Assembly (NCBI GenBank): GCA_038380435.1
Contig: JAWZYU010000001.1
Coordinates: 16,348,001 to 16,412,000, forward strand
DNA length: 64,000 nucleotides
Direction: 5' to 3'
From: Ryuthela nishihirai
Lineage: Eukaryota > Arthropoda > Arachnida > Araneae > Heptathelidae
A program made the position numbers and the translations under genes. The stretch's first letter is position 1. Every line of letters starts with the position of its first letter. Of this stretch, positions 35,220 through 45,277 are shown in pieces. The notes below the pieces were generated by a model, which saw nothing but the letters and a program-made list of their open reading frames with translations, was not told the DNA's origin and searched no databases.

Positions 35220-35358
35220 GGATGAGAACATTGCAACGATGGAGAAACGATACCAGGGAAACTGGTTCACTTCAATGTTGGCTGACTACTGTTGGATGCT
35301 CGCCAGAGATGATACTGAGCAGCTGTACAAGCGACGGGTAAAGCGACGTCGGAAGTAG

Positions 35359-35604
35359 AAGTAGAGTGTTATCCATACATATCATATGTATGTATTACTC
35401 TATTATATGAGAAAAATTTCTTTGAATTTCTCAGAAATCGTAGCCAGTTTTGCATTTTCAATGTCATATTCGTATTTAGCACCTTGAAATCTTTAAGAAA
35501 TGGCTACTTTTATCACAGAGACATGACTTTTACGAAAATTTGTTGCCCAATGCTATTAACCTATGACGTTCCAAAAGGAATTCCTTATGCGTATTGTTTT
35601 TTTC
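35359..35604. other. Spacer between the two MULE copies
   Basis: 3' flank of unknown-family copy B. A 36-bp block at 35466-35501 resembles 5007-5043 behind copy A, hinting at a shared 3' untranslated region. Confidence 0.45.
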
Positions 35605-37845
35605 CGTGACCCGTCAAAATAGCTCAAGACAAAACAGCCCCGACAAAATAGCCTGTTCTAAAATAGCCCAAGACTAAATAGCCCCAACAAAATAGCCCCG
35701 GAGAAATAGCTTAGCCTATTTAAATTCTAAATTTCGTATTTTAAAAATTGTATACAGATATATAAATAAAAATTCTAAATATGGTTTGGTAATTCTTTAC
35801 AAGTCTTTAAGGTTTGTGTTCCTTGCCACATTCTTTACAAAAATTACATTTCAAGGTTATGTGAAATGCCACGAAGAAAGTCCATATGTTCCATAGTTGC
35901 ATAATTTTCCACTAATGCTTCCAGGCGCCGATTCAGTTGCACATATTTAGTTTTGCTAGCATCTAGGTTGCGAATACCTGCAGCAAGACGGGTTAAGCGG
36001 ATTTCTACCATATCCTGCTCTTTTCGGAAATGGTCGATGAGTTTGTAGACGGATGGATGATGGCAATCTACAGTTTGCTGGAATGCCCTATGCCACCCTT
36101 CTACCGAATTATTTGTCCTCGGAAGACCATTGACAACGTGCTCATGAACATTACATATGTGTATTGCAAATCGTGGTTTGCTCGGCGATTGCGTCTTATT
36201 CGTCCTATATATGTATCTTCCCAGTAATCGATAATGGGGTCTAGTTCGTTTGGGCATTTTTCAATTAATTCTTCAAATACTCCTATAACATCATGTACCG
36301 GTACAAAACTCAACGCAAACAACATTTTTATATAATGAAAATGTGCGCGACCAAGACTAAATAGCCCCAAGTCGCGCACATTTTCATTATTTACATAAAG
36401 TCGCGCACATTTTCATATATCGCGCACATTTTCATTATTTACATAAAGTTCCGCTAAATTCAGTTCTTGCACTTTTCGCCATAAGCACTGTCCCAAATGA
36501 AACAAACAGCCAACAACTTCTGTGTTATTAAAAACTTGTTGCACGGCGTTTTGAACCGCTTTCTCGTAATCACTTAACACACTTGTTGGATTTAAAGTTT
36601 CCTTCAACTGTAATAGTTTCTGAAATACGCGAACATATATTGCTTCACTTTTATTTCTTAACAATACATATATCAGTGGAATACAACACTTTTCTATTAG
36701 TCCGTGTATCGTGAATAATTGAAAAAACAGTTCAGGTGATACTTTAAACGTGCCATCAACAAACCAATGATGATTCTGTTAAAATATTCTCAAATTTTCC
36801 TCAGTGCCGAACATTAGAATTCGATCAGGATGTTTTCTCCAGAATCCCACAGAATAAAATTTTCGTTTCTTGTGGTACTTTGAAGATGAACTGGAATTGC
36901 AATATTGGCAACACTTGCAGGATTTGGATATGGAAGATTCGTTTTTTTTCGTATACGTTCTATTGCTCTCTGGGAGGCAATATAATTTGGAAGCTGAATT
37001 GATGCTTTCAAAGATATTCCACTTGTGCAGGCTTGATATATTTGCCTAGGCTTCTCCACAGCACTCTGTGCTCTATGTTTCATTTCAGAAACGCATTTCA
37101 ATGCCTGATTTTTAGCTGGATTTGGCGCATGGTTGTGTGTTCCGTCACGACCCGGAAGTCAGCACCCAATGTTCTTAGACGCCCTTTACAAGTCGGAACT
37201 ACACACCTCCACGATGTACTTTCATCCCGGTTTTCCCTAGCCTTGCGATATCGATGACCATCTTTCAGCAGCAGATCTTTTCCTTTTTGCGACGAGATTT
37301 TCTCCATTTTTCTTGCAAAACACAAATAATAACGGATTATCAGTTAATATCTATTAAATAGTTCTATATTATATCAATAAATAAACGCATCCGGTAAAAT
37401 AGATATTAAAATAACTTACTTATTTCCGTTAGAGATCTCTTGCAACGACTCCCGCAAGACACACGTGCGCCACGTGCGAACAAAAAACTAAAACTAGAAG
37501 CTAAACTAGAAGCATTGGTTTTAATACTAAAACTAAATCACATGGCTCCGCCTACCGGTGAGCCATGTGCCTGTCACGTGACTCATTTGTTACTATAATA
37601 TTTCTAATTATAGATGCACTCAACGCAACTTGTTGCAAAGTTACCTTCATTTTACCAAAATATAGGAAGACATATTACGCGCGTTTTCCGACGCGCAAGT
37701 TGGGTTTTTACTTTGGATTTTAAATAGGCTAAGCTATTTCTTCGGGGCTATTTAGTCTTGGGCTATTTTAGAATAGGCTATTTTGTCGGGGCTCTTTTTT
37801 TTTTTTTCGGGGCTATTTAGTCTTGGGCTATTTTGACGGGGTACC
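35605..37845 (-). mobile_element. FLYWCH/MULE transposon, copy 2 (opposite orientation)
   Basis: 2241 bp, same family as copy 1 but inverted. Ends 'cgtgacccgtcaaaatagct' at the left and the complement of 'ggtaccccgtcaaaatagcc' at the right. Perfect 9-bp TSD GTTTTTTTC at 35596-35604 and 37846-37854, different from that of copy 1, so it inserted independently. It keeps the 3' region missing from copy 1 and has an extra AAATAGCC-type unit at its right end next to a T run. Confidence 0.93.
35844..37307 (-). pseudogene. MULE transposase with FLYWCH finger, frameshifted (copy 2)
   Basis: Start ATG at 37307-37305. The same FLYWCH finger and core motifs as copy 1. Private damage: a 2-bp gain after the EH of the finger (near 37136), a stop before QNHHWFVDGTFK near 36780, about 90 bp of filler at 36335-36435, and a 1-bp loss near 36178. 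The frame break after FILWDSGE is shared with copy 1. The C-terminus is complete here (RRLEALVENYATMEHMDF, ending at 35844). Confidence 0.9.
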
Positions 37846-37980
37846 GTTTTTTTCAATTTCCACCAGTGTATTTTGAAAAAAAAAAGAACTGTAAATCTGC
37901 TTTTAAACTAGATCTTAACAATTTCTTTTTAAAAGGAAATTTTTGGACACAAAAGTTCGGTCGCATTGTGAGAATTTAAA

Positions 37981-39493
37981 TACACTGCTCACAAAAATTA
38001 GGGGATATTTCAAAATGAATATGAAACGATAAAAAAAGAAGCATTTGATTTTTTTTATTAAACAAGAACATCAGAAAAGCAAACAACAAGTCAAAGAAAG
38101 TTGTTCGATTATGCAAATGAGATGCAAAACCAACTTTGATGTCATTGGTGAAAATGCACTATACAAAAGGCTGAAAGGGCTTGAATATCCGGACGTTCCC
38201 TGATCTTGAAAGTGCACATCCTGCAACTTCCCAGCCCTTGCAATGCCCCTGCAACACGATTTGCCCGAATGCGAAGCCTGGAGTCATGAAGCTGGTCAAA
38301 CACAGACGACAGTGGCAACAGCACTTGGAACATCCCAAAGCGTGATTAGCAGACTGTGGAATCTCTTTCAAGAGACTGGCACAATACGAAGAAGACGAGG
38401 GCAGGGTCGCCCATCTGACACAATAGCAAGATATGACCGCTACGTGACCTTATTGGCAAGATGCAATGCAACAGAGCTGCAGGGACAGTTTATTGCTGCC
38501 AATGACGACAGATATGCACCCAGACCATACGAAATCGGCTTCATCGTGTTGGACTGCATGCCCGGAGACCAATGGTATGCATTCCGTTGTCTGCTGAACA
38601 CCGTAGAACCCGTAGAAGGTGGGCTGATGAGCTCGTCATTGGACCCGTAATGAGTGGTCAACTGTCCTCTTCTCTGATGAGTCACGGTTCAGTCTGCAGC
38701 CTGACAATCATCGTGTTGTTCTGATCTGGCGTGAACGAGGAACACGGGAGAATCCACGTTTCATGCGAGAAAGGGACTCCTTCGGTCGTGGTGGAATCAT
38801 GGTGTGGGCTGGAATCAGCATTGGTGGACGTACCGACCTCCACGTCATCCGAAACGGATCGCTGATTGCTGTCAGATATCGAGATGAGGTCCTGCACCCT
38901 ATAGTGTACCCTATGCTGGAGCAGTTGGAAACAACTCTCTTTTCATGGACGATAATGCAAGGCCCCACCGTGCGCATCTCGTCAACAACATGCTTCAGGA
39001 GGCAGGAATCGAATGCATGGAATGGCCTTCACGTTCTCCAGACCTGAATCACTTTGAGCATGCTTGGGATGTACTGTGAAGACGTCTGACAAACCGTCCA
39101 ATGCCTCCCACAACACTTCTTGAGCTGGAAGTTGCCCTGGAGCAAGAGTGGCAGAGGATCCCACAAGAACTGCTGGACATTCTGATCCTGTCCATGCCCC
39201 ATCGCTGTCAATGTGTTTTGGCAGTCTTGAGTGACCATACACCCTATTGAACAGTCAATGTGTGACACTCTCGTCCAGTTTGACATGCTTCTGTTCACCC
39301 CCACCAATATATCACTTGCTACTCAATCACGACAATTGAGTTTGCATCTCATTTGCATAATCGAACAACATTCTTTGACTTGTCGTTTGCTTTTCTGATG
39401 TTCTTGTGTCTTATTGTTGAAATTCAAATGCTTCTTTTTTTTTATCGTTTCATATTCATTTTGAAATATCCCCTAATTTTTGTGAGCAGTGTA
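37981..39493 (+). mobile_element. Tc1-type transposon with ~150-bp inverted repeats
   Basis: Left end 'tacactgctcacaaaaatta' at 37981; its complement ends at 39493. The outer 70 bp are nearly identical, and clear similarity continues to about 38131 on the left and 39340 on the right. TA at each tip. The best-preserved Tc1 element in the window. Confidence 0.95.
38243..39250 (+). pseudogene. Tc1 transposase, nearly complete but broken
   Basis: N-terminal helix-turn-helix with TTVATALGTSQSVISRLWNLFQETG, then a GRPSDT linker to a zone with deletions near 38500-38640. A later frame gives FGRGGIMVWAGISIGGRTDL. The catalytic region is MDDNARPHRAHLVNNML and WPSRSPDLNHFEHAWD, so the last Asp/Glu pair positions are intact. 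It ends with PHRCQCVLAVLSDHTPY and TGA at 39248. At least three frame changes and one stop prevent function. Confidence 0.9.
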
Positions 39494-39774
39494 TATTAGA
39501 AAGCCTCAGTGGTAATTCGCTTGCTTATGTTGTTCTCAAACTTTGTTCAGAATATTTGTTCAGTATATTAGCATTTAATGAGTAGTGTGAGTAGTAAAAT
39601 ATACAGTGTAAATGAAGTGTCCATTGGAAACAAATGAAATTCAAGCGCTATCGTTAAAATGCATTAATTGCGATACGTTAATTTATAATTTACATGAAAT
39701 CCTAATAATAACTCTCTATATTTACAGTATTACTTGTCTTCCTATTGCTTCTGGCTTTGATATTTGTCGGTTGG
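39494..39774. other. Nothing recognised
   Basis: AT-rich spacer between the Tc1 end and a tandem array. Confidence 0.4.
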
Positions 39775-40490
39775 TCGGTATGTGGTTTTGACAAAACTTT
39801 GTTATATCTTTCGAACTCGATAGAGAAACATCATAATTTATGTGCAAAATGAAAGCTTATGACGCGGGGAGTGTCATAGGCTGTAAAAATTGACCTCCCG
39901 TGCTTTCTTCCCCCTCAAAAAAGGGGAAATGGGAAATCTATTCTTAGGCTATATCTCCAGAACTCGAAGACCGAAAGCAACAAGCTGTATTCGTTAAATG
40001 AAAGTTTCTGACGGGGGAAATGCCATAGGCTTCGAAAAATTGAACCTCCTGTGCTTTCTTCCCCTCTGGAAAAAGGGGAAATATGAAAATGATTATTCCT
40101 ATATAGCTCCTGAACGCGAGTGCGGATATTAACGAGCAATATGTCGAAGAAAGCTTGTGTTACGGGCAGTGTCGTAGGCTATAAAAAATTGACCCTCCAT
40201 GCTTTCATCCCCCCTAAAAATCGGGAAATCTGAACGTCGTCTACTATATCATCGGAACGTGAAGGCCTACAGTTACGAGTTAGGTGTCAAATGAAACCTC
40301 GTATAATGAGGGTCGTAAATTATTTCGAATTTCACCCCCACTATTCCCCCTGATAAAAGGTAGGTGGTAGATTTTCGCGGGGGTCGACTTTAACGAGTAT
40401 CTCAAATTAAAGCCTGTGATGTCTCCAATGTCGTGGTCTACCTCAAACGTGGCTCCAAAACGGGGTAAATATGCTCGATGTTTATGAATC
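39775..40490. repeat. Tandem array, unit ~120-150 bp
   Basis: Four to five diverged units. Each has 'gaacTCGA/gaacgcga', then 'atgaaagctt', 'gtgtcataggct', 'aaaaattgacc', 'gtgctttcttcccc', 'aaaaaggggaaat'. Anchor words recur at 39851, 40001, 40152, 40289 and 40409. Identity falls towards the right. Confidence 0.75.
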
Positions 40491-40830
40491 ATATATGAAA
40501 GTTTTGGAAGGTAGGTGTTTTTAGGGACAACAAAAAAATTAAAAACTACTTATCTTCCTTTAGGGTCCTAAAACGTAGAAAATAAGACTAAGGCATGTCA
40601 ATGGTGCAATCAGTCACTGAGTTCGTATTCGCTTCGACGAAAGATAGGGTGCTTATTTACCTACTCGATAAGAATGCCGGAACCCAATCTTCCTTTGAAG
40701 TGAACACGAACTCAATGACTGATTGCACTATCGACATGCTTTAGGTTTATTTAGGAACTTTTAGGGCCCTATAAGAAGATAGATATTCTTTAAATTTTTG
40801 AATTTATATTTTTTCCTTTGCCATATACAT
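40474..40830. mobile_element. Fold-back element with ~90-bp arms
   Basis: The left arm 40534-40628 and the complement of the right arm 40705-40798 align along their length ('gtgcaatcagtcactgagtt' on the left against its complement near 40710-40729). About 76 bp of centre. The left arm with its outer flank recurs at 42456-42602. Confidence 0.75.
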
Positions 40831-40831
40831 G

Positions 40832-41443
40832 TACAGGGTGATTCAAAACTTATCGTTCAAATTTCGTGGCGAGGTAGGGAATACGTCAGGAAACCGATTT
40901 CACATAGGAAAGTATGTCCGCAAACGTCATCTACATGAACAAAATGGACAAGTAAAGTGAACACAAGGAAACAGTACAGTTAAGTGGTAACGAATGTGAC
41001 TTTTATTCCAACAAGGTAAAGTACAGGTTCACAGTAGGTGCTCAAAATTGCGACCATTTACACGGACACAGGATTCACAGCGCCGTTGCATTGACCGTCG
41101 AATATTTTCAAAAACGCCTGGCATATCACGGACAATGCCTGCGGCGGCCACTATTCGTGCAACATGGTCCATTTCACTGTCGACGGGGGTCTCGTACACA
41201 TGGTATTTCATGGCCCCCCACAAAAAGAAATCCATGGGCGATAAGTCAGGTGACCTGGGTGGCCAAGCGATCGCTGATGACAGCGGGAGTGGTCGGGCGA
41301 GCTGTACACTGGTTGGTACATACAGCGCCCTCTACATACGCATGCGTACATTTGCGGATATACTTTCCTATGTGAAATCGGTTTCCTGATGTATTCCCTA
41401 CCTCCCCACGAAATTTGAACGATAAGTTTTGAATCACCCTGTA
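40832..41443 (-). mobile_element. IS630/Tc1/mariner-type element, internally deleted
   Basis: 612 bp with ~95-bp inverted repeats: 'tacagggtgattcaaaactt' at 40832 and its complement ending at 41443, nearly identical inward to 'cataggaaagtat'. Only the C-terminus of the transposase remains. The same left end recurs at 63701. Confidence 0.9.
41029..41235 (-). pseudogene. Transposase C-terminus (MDFFLWG type)
   Basis: Starts at MDFFLWGAMKYHVYETPV and ends C-x2-C...VNGRNFEHLL. The DFFLWG block carries the third acidic residue position in a branch of the IS630/Tc1/mariner superfamily. The first two catalytic Asp residues are absent because the internal part is deleted. Confidence 0.82.
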
Positions 41444-42388
41444 TAAAGGTGATCATAGAAAGTTCTAAGAGTTAGACTGTAAGAATAAATGCTACGAACA
41501 TACTCTTTAGAAGGAGCATACAGTTAATAGAGAAAATAGAAGAAACACTTAGATTAACAATGTTAGTAAAATCCCTGCGAAGTTTGGTGTAGCTTATCAG
41601 CAGCAAACGTTAAATATATGCAGTTACAAATTGTTGTTCTACATCGGTTACATATTGACATTCATACATAAGAAGTCCTGATATATAAATATGTGTAAAA
41701 TTAAAAATGCTAATTAATATTAAGTTAGGAAAGAGACACTTTTACTGTAATTTTCTTTAGTTAAAGAATATCTATTGGATAAGTTATTTTGAACTAATTA
41801 TAAATACTTTCTCTCATTGCCACATTATATAATTTTTGAGTAAAATACTGTGGTCCAGCACGTCAAAAGTGTCCATAAATAAATACTTGCCCTTATTTAG
41901 ATTGCAACATACTTCATCCGAAAAACCTTCTAATAATGTAGTGCTCTTATTAGTCGGAAATCCATATTGTCTCGCAGAATTGTATTATTTTACTGAGAGA
42001 GCTTTTGATTCGATTAGCTACGTATCGTTCCATTAATTCATATTTCAAATTCTTAAATAGAGTCCTAGGTAAGAATGAATCGAAATGATCGACTGAAGTA
42101 TCATCCGCTAAAGGCATTAATTTACGATTAAGATTTAAATTACGTAGATTATATATACACACATACAGATTTCCCTAGAGATACGCCATGAAAAATTTCT
42201 TGCAAAACCAAGCGTATCTCGAAATGAAATTTCCCATATAACATGGTATTAAAAATGGTCTGTTCTTAACTCAAAAATTTCAATGTAATATTCACATAGT
42301 TATAGTGGACATAATTTATACATGCATATGTATGCTAAAAATATACATAAAAATCACAGAGCAGGATGGCAGGTCGAGAATAGCTGAT
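41444..42388. other. AT-rich spacer, nothing recognised
   Basis: About 950 bp; only chance open frames. Confidence 0.4.
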
Positions 42389-42690
42389 AAACTGTAAAAA
42401 AGTATTACTAGGACTCGTGTGAGGACAGTCATACCTTGTGCACCTTAAAGAACGATGTTTATGAATCATATATGAAAGTTTTGGAAGGTAGGTGTTTTTA
42501 GGGACAACAAAAAAATTAAAAACTACTTATCTTCCTTTAGGGTCTTAAAACGTAGAAAATAAGACTGAGGCATATCAATGGTGCAATCAGTCACTGAGTT
42601 TTGTCACTTTTGACGTGCTAGATGGCCTTGATAGGTGGTTACCATCTGACTTCTAACAACTGTCCAGTGGGTTCCTTCCCCCAAGCGCGC
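42389..42690 (+). mobile_element. SINE-A fragment split by a fold-back half
   Basis: Core up to 'caccttaaagaacg' (42455) and from 'tgctagatggccttgatagg' (about 42616) onward. Between them sits about 150 bp nearly identical to 40474-40624. Confidence 0.75.
42456..42605 (+). repeat. Left half of the 40.5-kb fold-back element
   Basis: Starting 'gatgtttatgaatcatatat', it differs from 40478-40624 at only a few sites (for example gtcttaaa for gtcctaaa). Only one arm is present, so this copy cannot fold back. Confidence 0.85.
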
Positions 42691-42815
42691 CAGGCTGGTA
42701 AGCTACAGTTCTCAGATTCGAATCCCACATGGGCCAGAATCCCCACCCACCCTAGGTCAGAAATGTGACACTGAGTCGCTTGGAAACTCTGCCATCCATC
42801 AAATAGAACGGAAAT
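42682..42815 (+). mobile_element. SINE-A, 5' half
   Basis: Starts inside the head ('gcgcgccaggctggtaagct'), with B box 'gattcgaatcccac', and ends near 'aatagaacgg' where the next copy begins. Confidence 0.75.
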
Positions 42816-42817
42816 TG

Positions 42818-43205
42818 GGGGAGGGGGCTCAATAGGTAGCGCGCTAGGCTTGTAATCTACAGTTTTCATGTTCGAGTCCCAGCTGCACCAGCGTTGATAG
42901 CATCTCCGCAAAACTCCATCCCCTCCTCTCAGTCAGTAGGGAGCCACCGATGGGCTTGGAAAGGCCGCCGTCCATCGGATAGGACTTAAAGCCGGTGGCA
43001 CCGTGAGCAGAAGAGAAGAGCCGTACCTTGTGCACATTAAAGAACATGTTGGATGGCCTTGATAGGAGGCATCCATCTATCTCCAAACAGCCGTCCAGTG
43101 GGTGCCCTAACCCCAAACTTCTCTGAGAGTCTTGGGTCATTTTGACTGGCCATTTAAACTACTGTGTGCAAAAAAAAAAGTGCAGCTCAGTTGTAAAACA
43201 ACCCA
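42818..43205 (+). mobile_element. SINE-A, full length, diverged
   Basis: Head 'gggggctcaataggtagcgc' and 'gttcgagtcccagctg', core and tail 'cagttgtaaaacaaccca' all present. Confidence 0.85.
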
Positions 43206-43416
43206 ACCTATCGATCAAATGGGATGTAAAACCGTGGTCGCGTGTGCAGGAGAGTCATACACCGGTGCACGTTAAAGAACACGCTGGACGGCTTGAAGGG
43301 GAACCGTCCATCTATCTCCTAAAAGCTGCCCAGTGGTTTCTCTACCCACAACCTTCTCTGAGCCCTGCTCTGGGTCGCAAAAAAGTGCTGCTCAGAGATC
43401 AAACAATCCAACCTTT
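43206..43416 (+). mobile_element. SINE-A, 3' part
   Basis: Begins at the 'caaatgggatgtaaaaccg' core word and ends 'gagatcaaacaatccaacc'. Fourth piece of a head-to-tail SINE-A cluster. Confidence 0.8.
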
Positions 43417-44252
43417 TCAAAATGAATCTAAAATATGAGTATGTTCTTTTGAAGCTAGTATAGATTATTATTTCTTGAAAGGAAATTCGATTTATGCAAT
43501 TCGTTTGTCAGGGAACGTGACAAAACAATTGCGGATGTTAATATTTTCTCAAAAAACAGGGAAATGAATAGTCAGTCTATCATCCGCTATTTCCGCTTTT
43601 TTATCGCTATAAAGTTAAGGTTATATTTTTCGTCTGTTTTTAATTACTATTTTTTACAGCTCTGATACACCTAAATTTATGATTTCTCCTCTCATATACC
43701 CAGATTAAAAGAGCATAATAACAACTTCTTATATTCATACAGAATTCGCGAACTATCCTCTTAGTGGGAAAAAAAGAGACTGGGTGGAAGCAGTGAAAAT
43801 AATCGTGGTTACGTTTAGAGCGTAATCAATGTTCTTAAGACCGTCTTGGTGTTAAGAGGATTATTTTCAAAAGAGGGACAAAAAAAAAAGATTAATGATC
43901 AGGAATTTAATTTATTTGCAACTTTAAACCAGTAGCAATTTTTTTATCCCATTCCATGTATGCATAGCGCAAGGGATTATTTTTTATCAGCCATCCTTTA
44001 AGCCTTTTTAAAGTTCCACTTTTAAAGTTATATTCATTTGAGTTCGGCAGAAACAAGAGTTAAAATGGTGAAATGGAAACGTCAGTATTACGAAAAAAAA
44101 TAAAGGTAAGTGAAAAATGTATTTCTTGCAAAATTTCTTGCTTAAGAATGGAATTAAGGCTATATTTTAATTAAGATATCGAAATTTGGTTATTTACATA
44201 AACCAAGTTGTACGAAACCTAATCACTAATGGTAGGAGACCAACTAATAAGA
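43417..44252. other. Nothing recognised
   Basis: AT-rich spacer without assignable features. Confidence 0.4.
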
Positions 44253-44263
44253 TGGTTTAGAAG

Positions 44264-44647
44264 ATTGTTGTTGGGTTGTTTTACCTCTGAGCGGCACTTT
44301 TTTGCACACCATATGGCCAGGTCATATGGACCCCGAAGGCTCAGAGAAGGTTGGGGGAGGGGACCTACTGGAACAGCTGTTGGGAGACAGATGATAGCCT
44401 CCCGTCAAGGCCATCCAGCGTGTTCTTTAACGTGCACAGGGTATGGCTCTCCCACACACGGGGCCACGGCTTAACGTCCCATCCGACGGACGGCGGCCTT
44501 TCCAAGCACATCGGTGTCCCCTACTGACCGTGGGCAGGGCGGGGAATTTTTGCGGAGATAAATCTCAACGCTGACCCAGCTGGGACTCGAACCTGGGAAC
44601 TACAGATTACGAGCCTGGCGCGCTACCGACTGAGCCACCCCCGCCCC
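44264..44647 (-). mobile_element. SINE-A with ~11-bp TSD
   Basis: Near-consensus minus-strand copy flanked by tggtttagaag (44253) and tggtttagagg (44648), one mismatch. Head at the right ends 'gactgagccacccccgcc'. Confidence 0.94.
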
Positions 44648-44658
44648 TGGTTTAGAGG

Positions 44659-45269
44659 AATATCATTATCAGATTAAATAGCCAATATTTAGTTAACTTC
44701 ATAACAACAGCAGCATTCGAAACGTTCAGCATTTTAATGGTAATTCTATCAACCCTCAATGATTTGGGTAGCTGAATTTGGCTATTTGCTAAGCAAAGTT
44801 AATGCCAGAAGGAAAATGTTCTTCGCGATAAGCAAAGAAAAAATTGACTGCATTTTTCACAATATTCCTGAACGACTCAGCTCACCTTGTCATGAGAGAA
44901 TCCTCATCTTCAATTACCGCGACATCTTAATCAAATCCCTGCACACTATTCGGTTTTGACCGACATTAAACGTTTACTCTCTGTACAACTCTGCTTTGTT
45001 GGGACTGTCTAACAGCATTTTCGTCTTTGCAAGCCAGTCCATGGAATCAAAAAATCTTACCGGCTTTAAACTGCTCCTTTGAAGTCTATTATATCTTTAT
45101 AACGTTCTCTGTTACAGCAGTACAGTATTATCATTTTTTTTTCCTTCTTCACTCCCTTCTGTGAGAAGTAAGTTGCATTGACTATCTGTGAAATAACTTG
45201 GTCATCAAATTCGACTTCAAACCTCACTGTTGTTTTGACATGTAGAACCTTTTCTTCCACAAGAGCAGG
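44659..45269. other. Nothing recognised
   Basis: Spacer; an open frame of 66 codons at 44759 shows no family features. Confidence 0.4.
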
Positions 45270-45277
45270 GCTTAGAC

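Larger units (their letters stand above)
31780..35358 (+). pseudogene. Unknown Cys-containing family, copy B, split by a MULE
   Basis: Function not recognised. Coding remnants at 31780-33296 and 35220-35358 are separated by the MULE. Block order matches copy A at 2721: YFG then DQDKA, HVC-x2-C, VWREP and CYFC, an acidic linker (DSDDDEGSE), a DPVRDLELSK block, CFLCEWDSQ, PSLHIKLGVMK, KKGIFVGPQIREL, MSLKIHILHSHLEFF, and after the MULE an MLADYCWML block ending at a basic tail with TAG at 35356. In-frame stops (two near 31860-31890) and several frameshifts near 32340-32700 and 32830-32900 make it dead. The stretch 32857-33300 stays open and is the best preserved. Confidence 0.75.

Noticed and set aside
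33297..37845. One composite element or a single inverted duplication made of both MULE copies
   Set aside because: Each copy has its own distinct 9-bp TSD.
39775..40490. CRISPR array
   Set aside because: Units are 120-150 bp and diverged, with no short identical repeats and unique spacers, in eukaryotic-type DNA.
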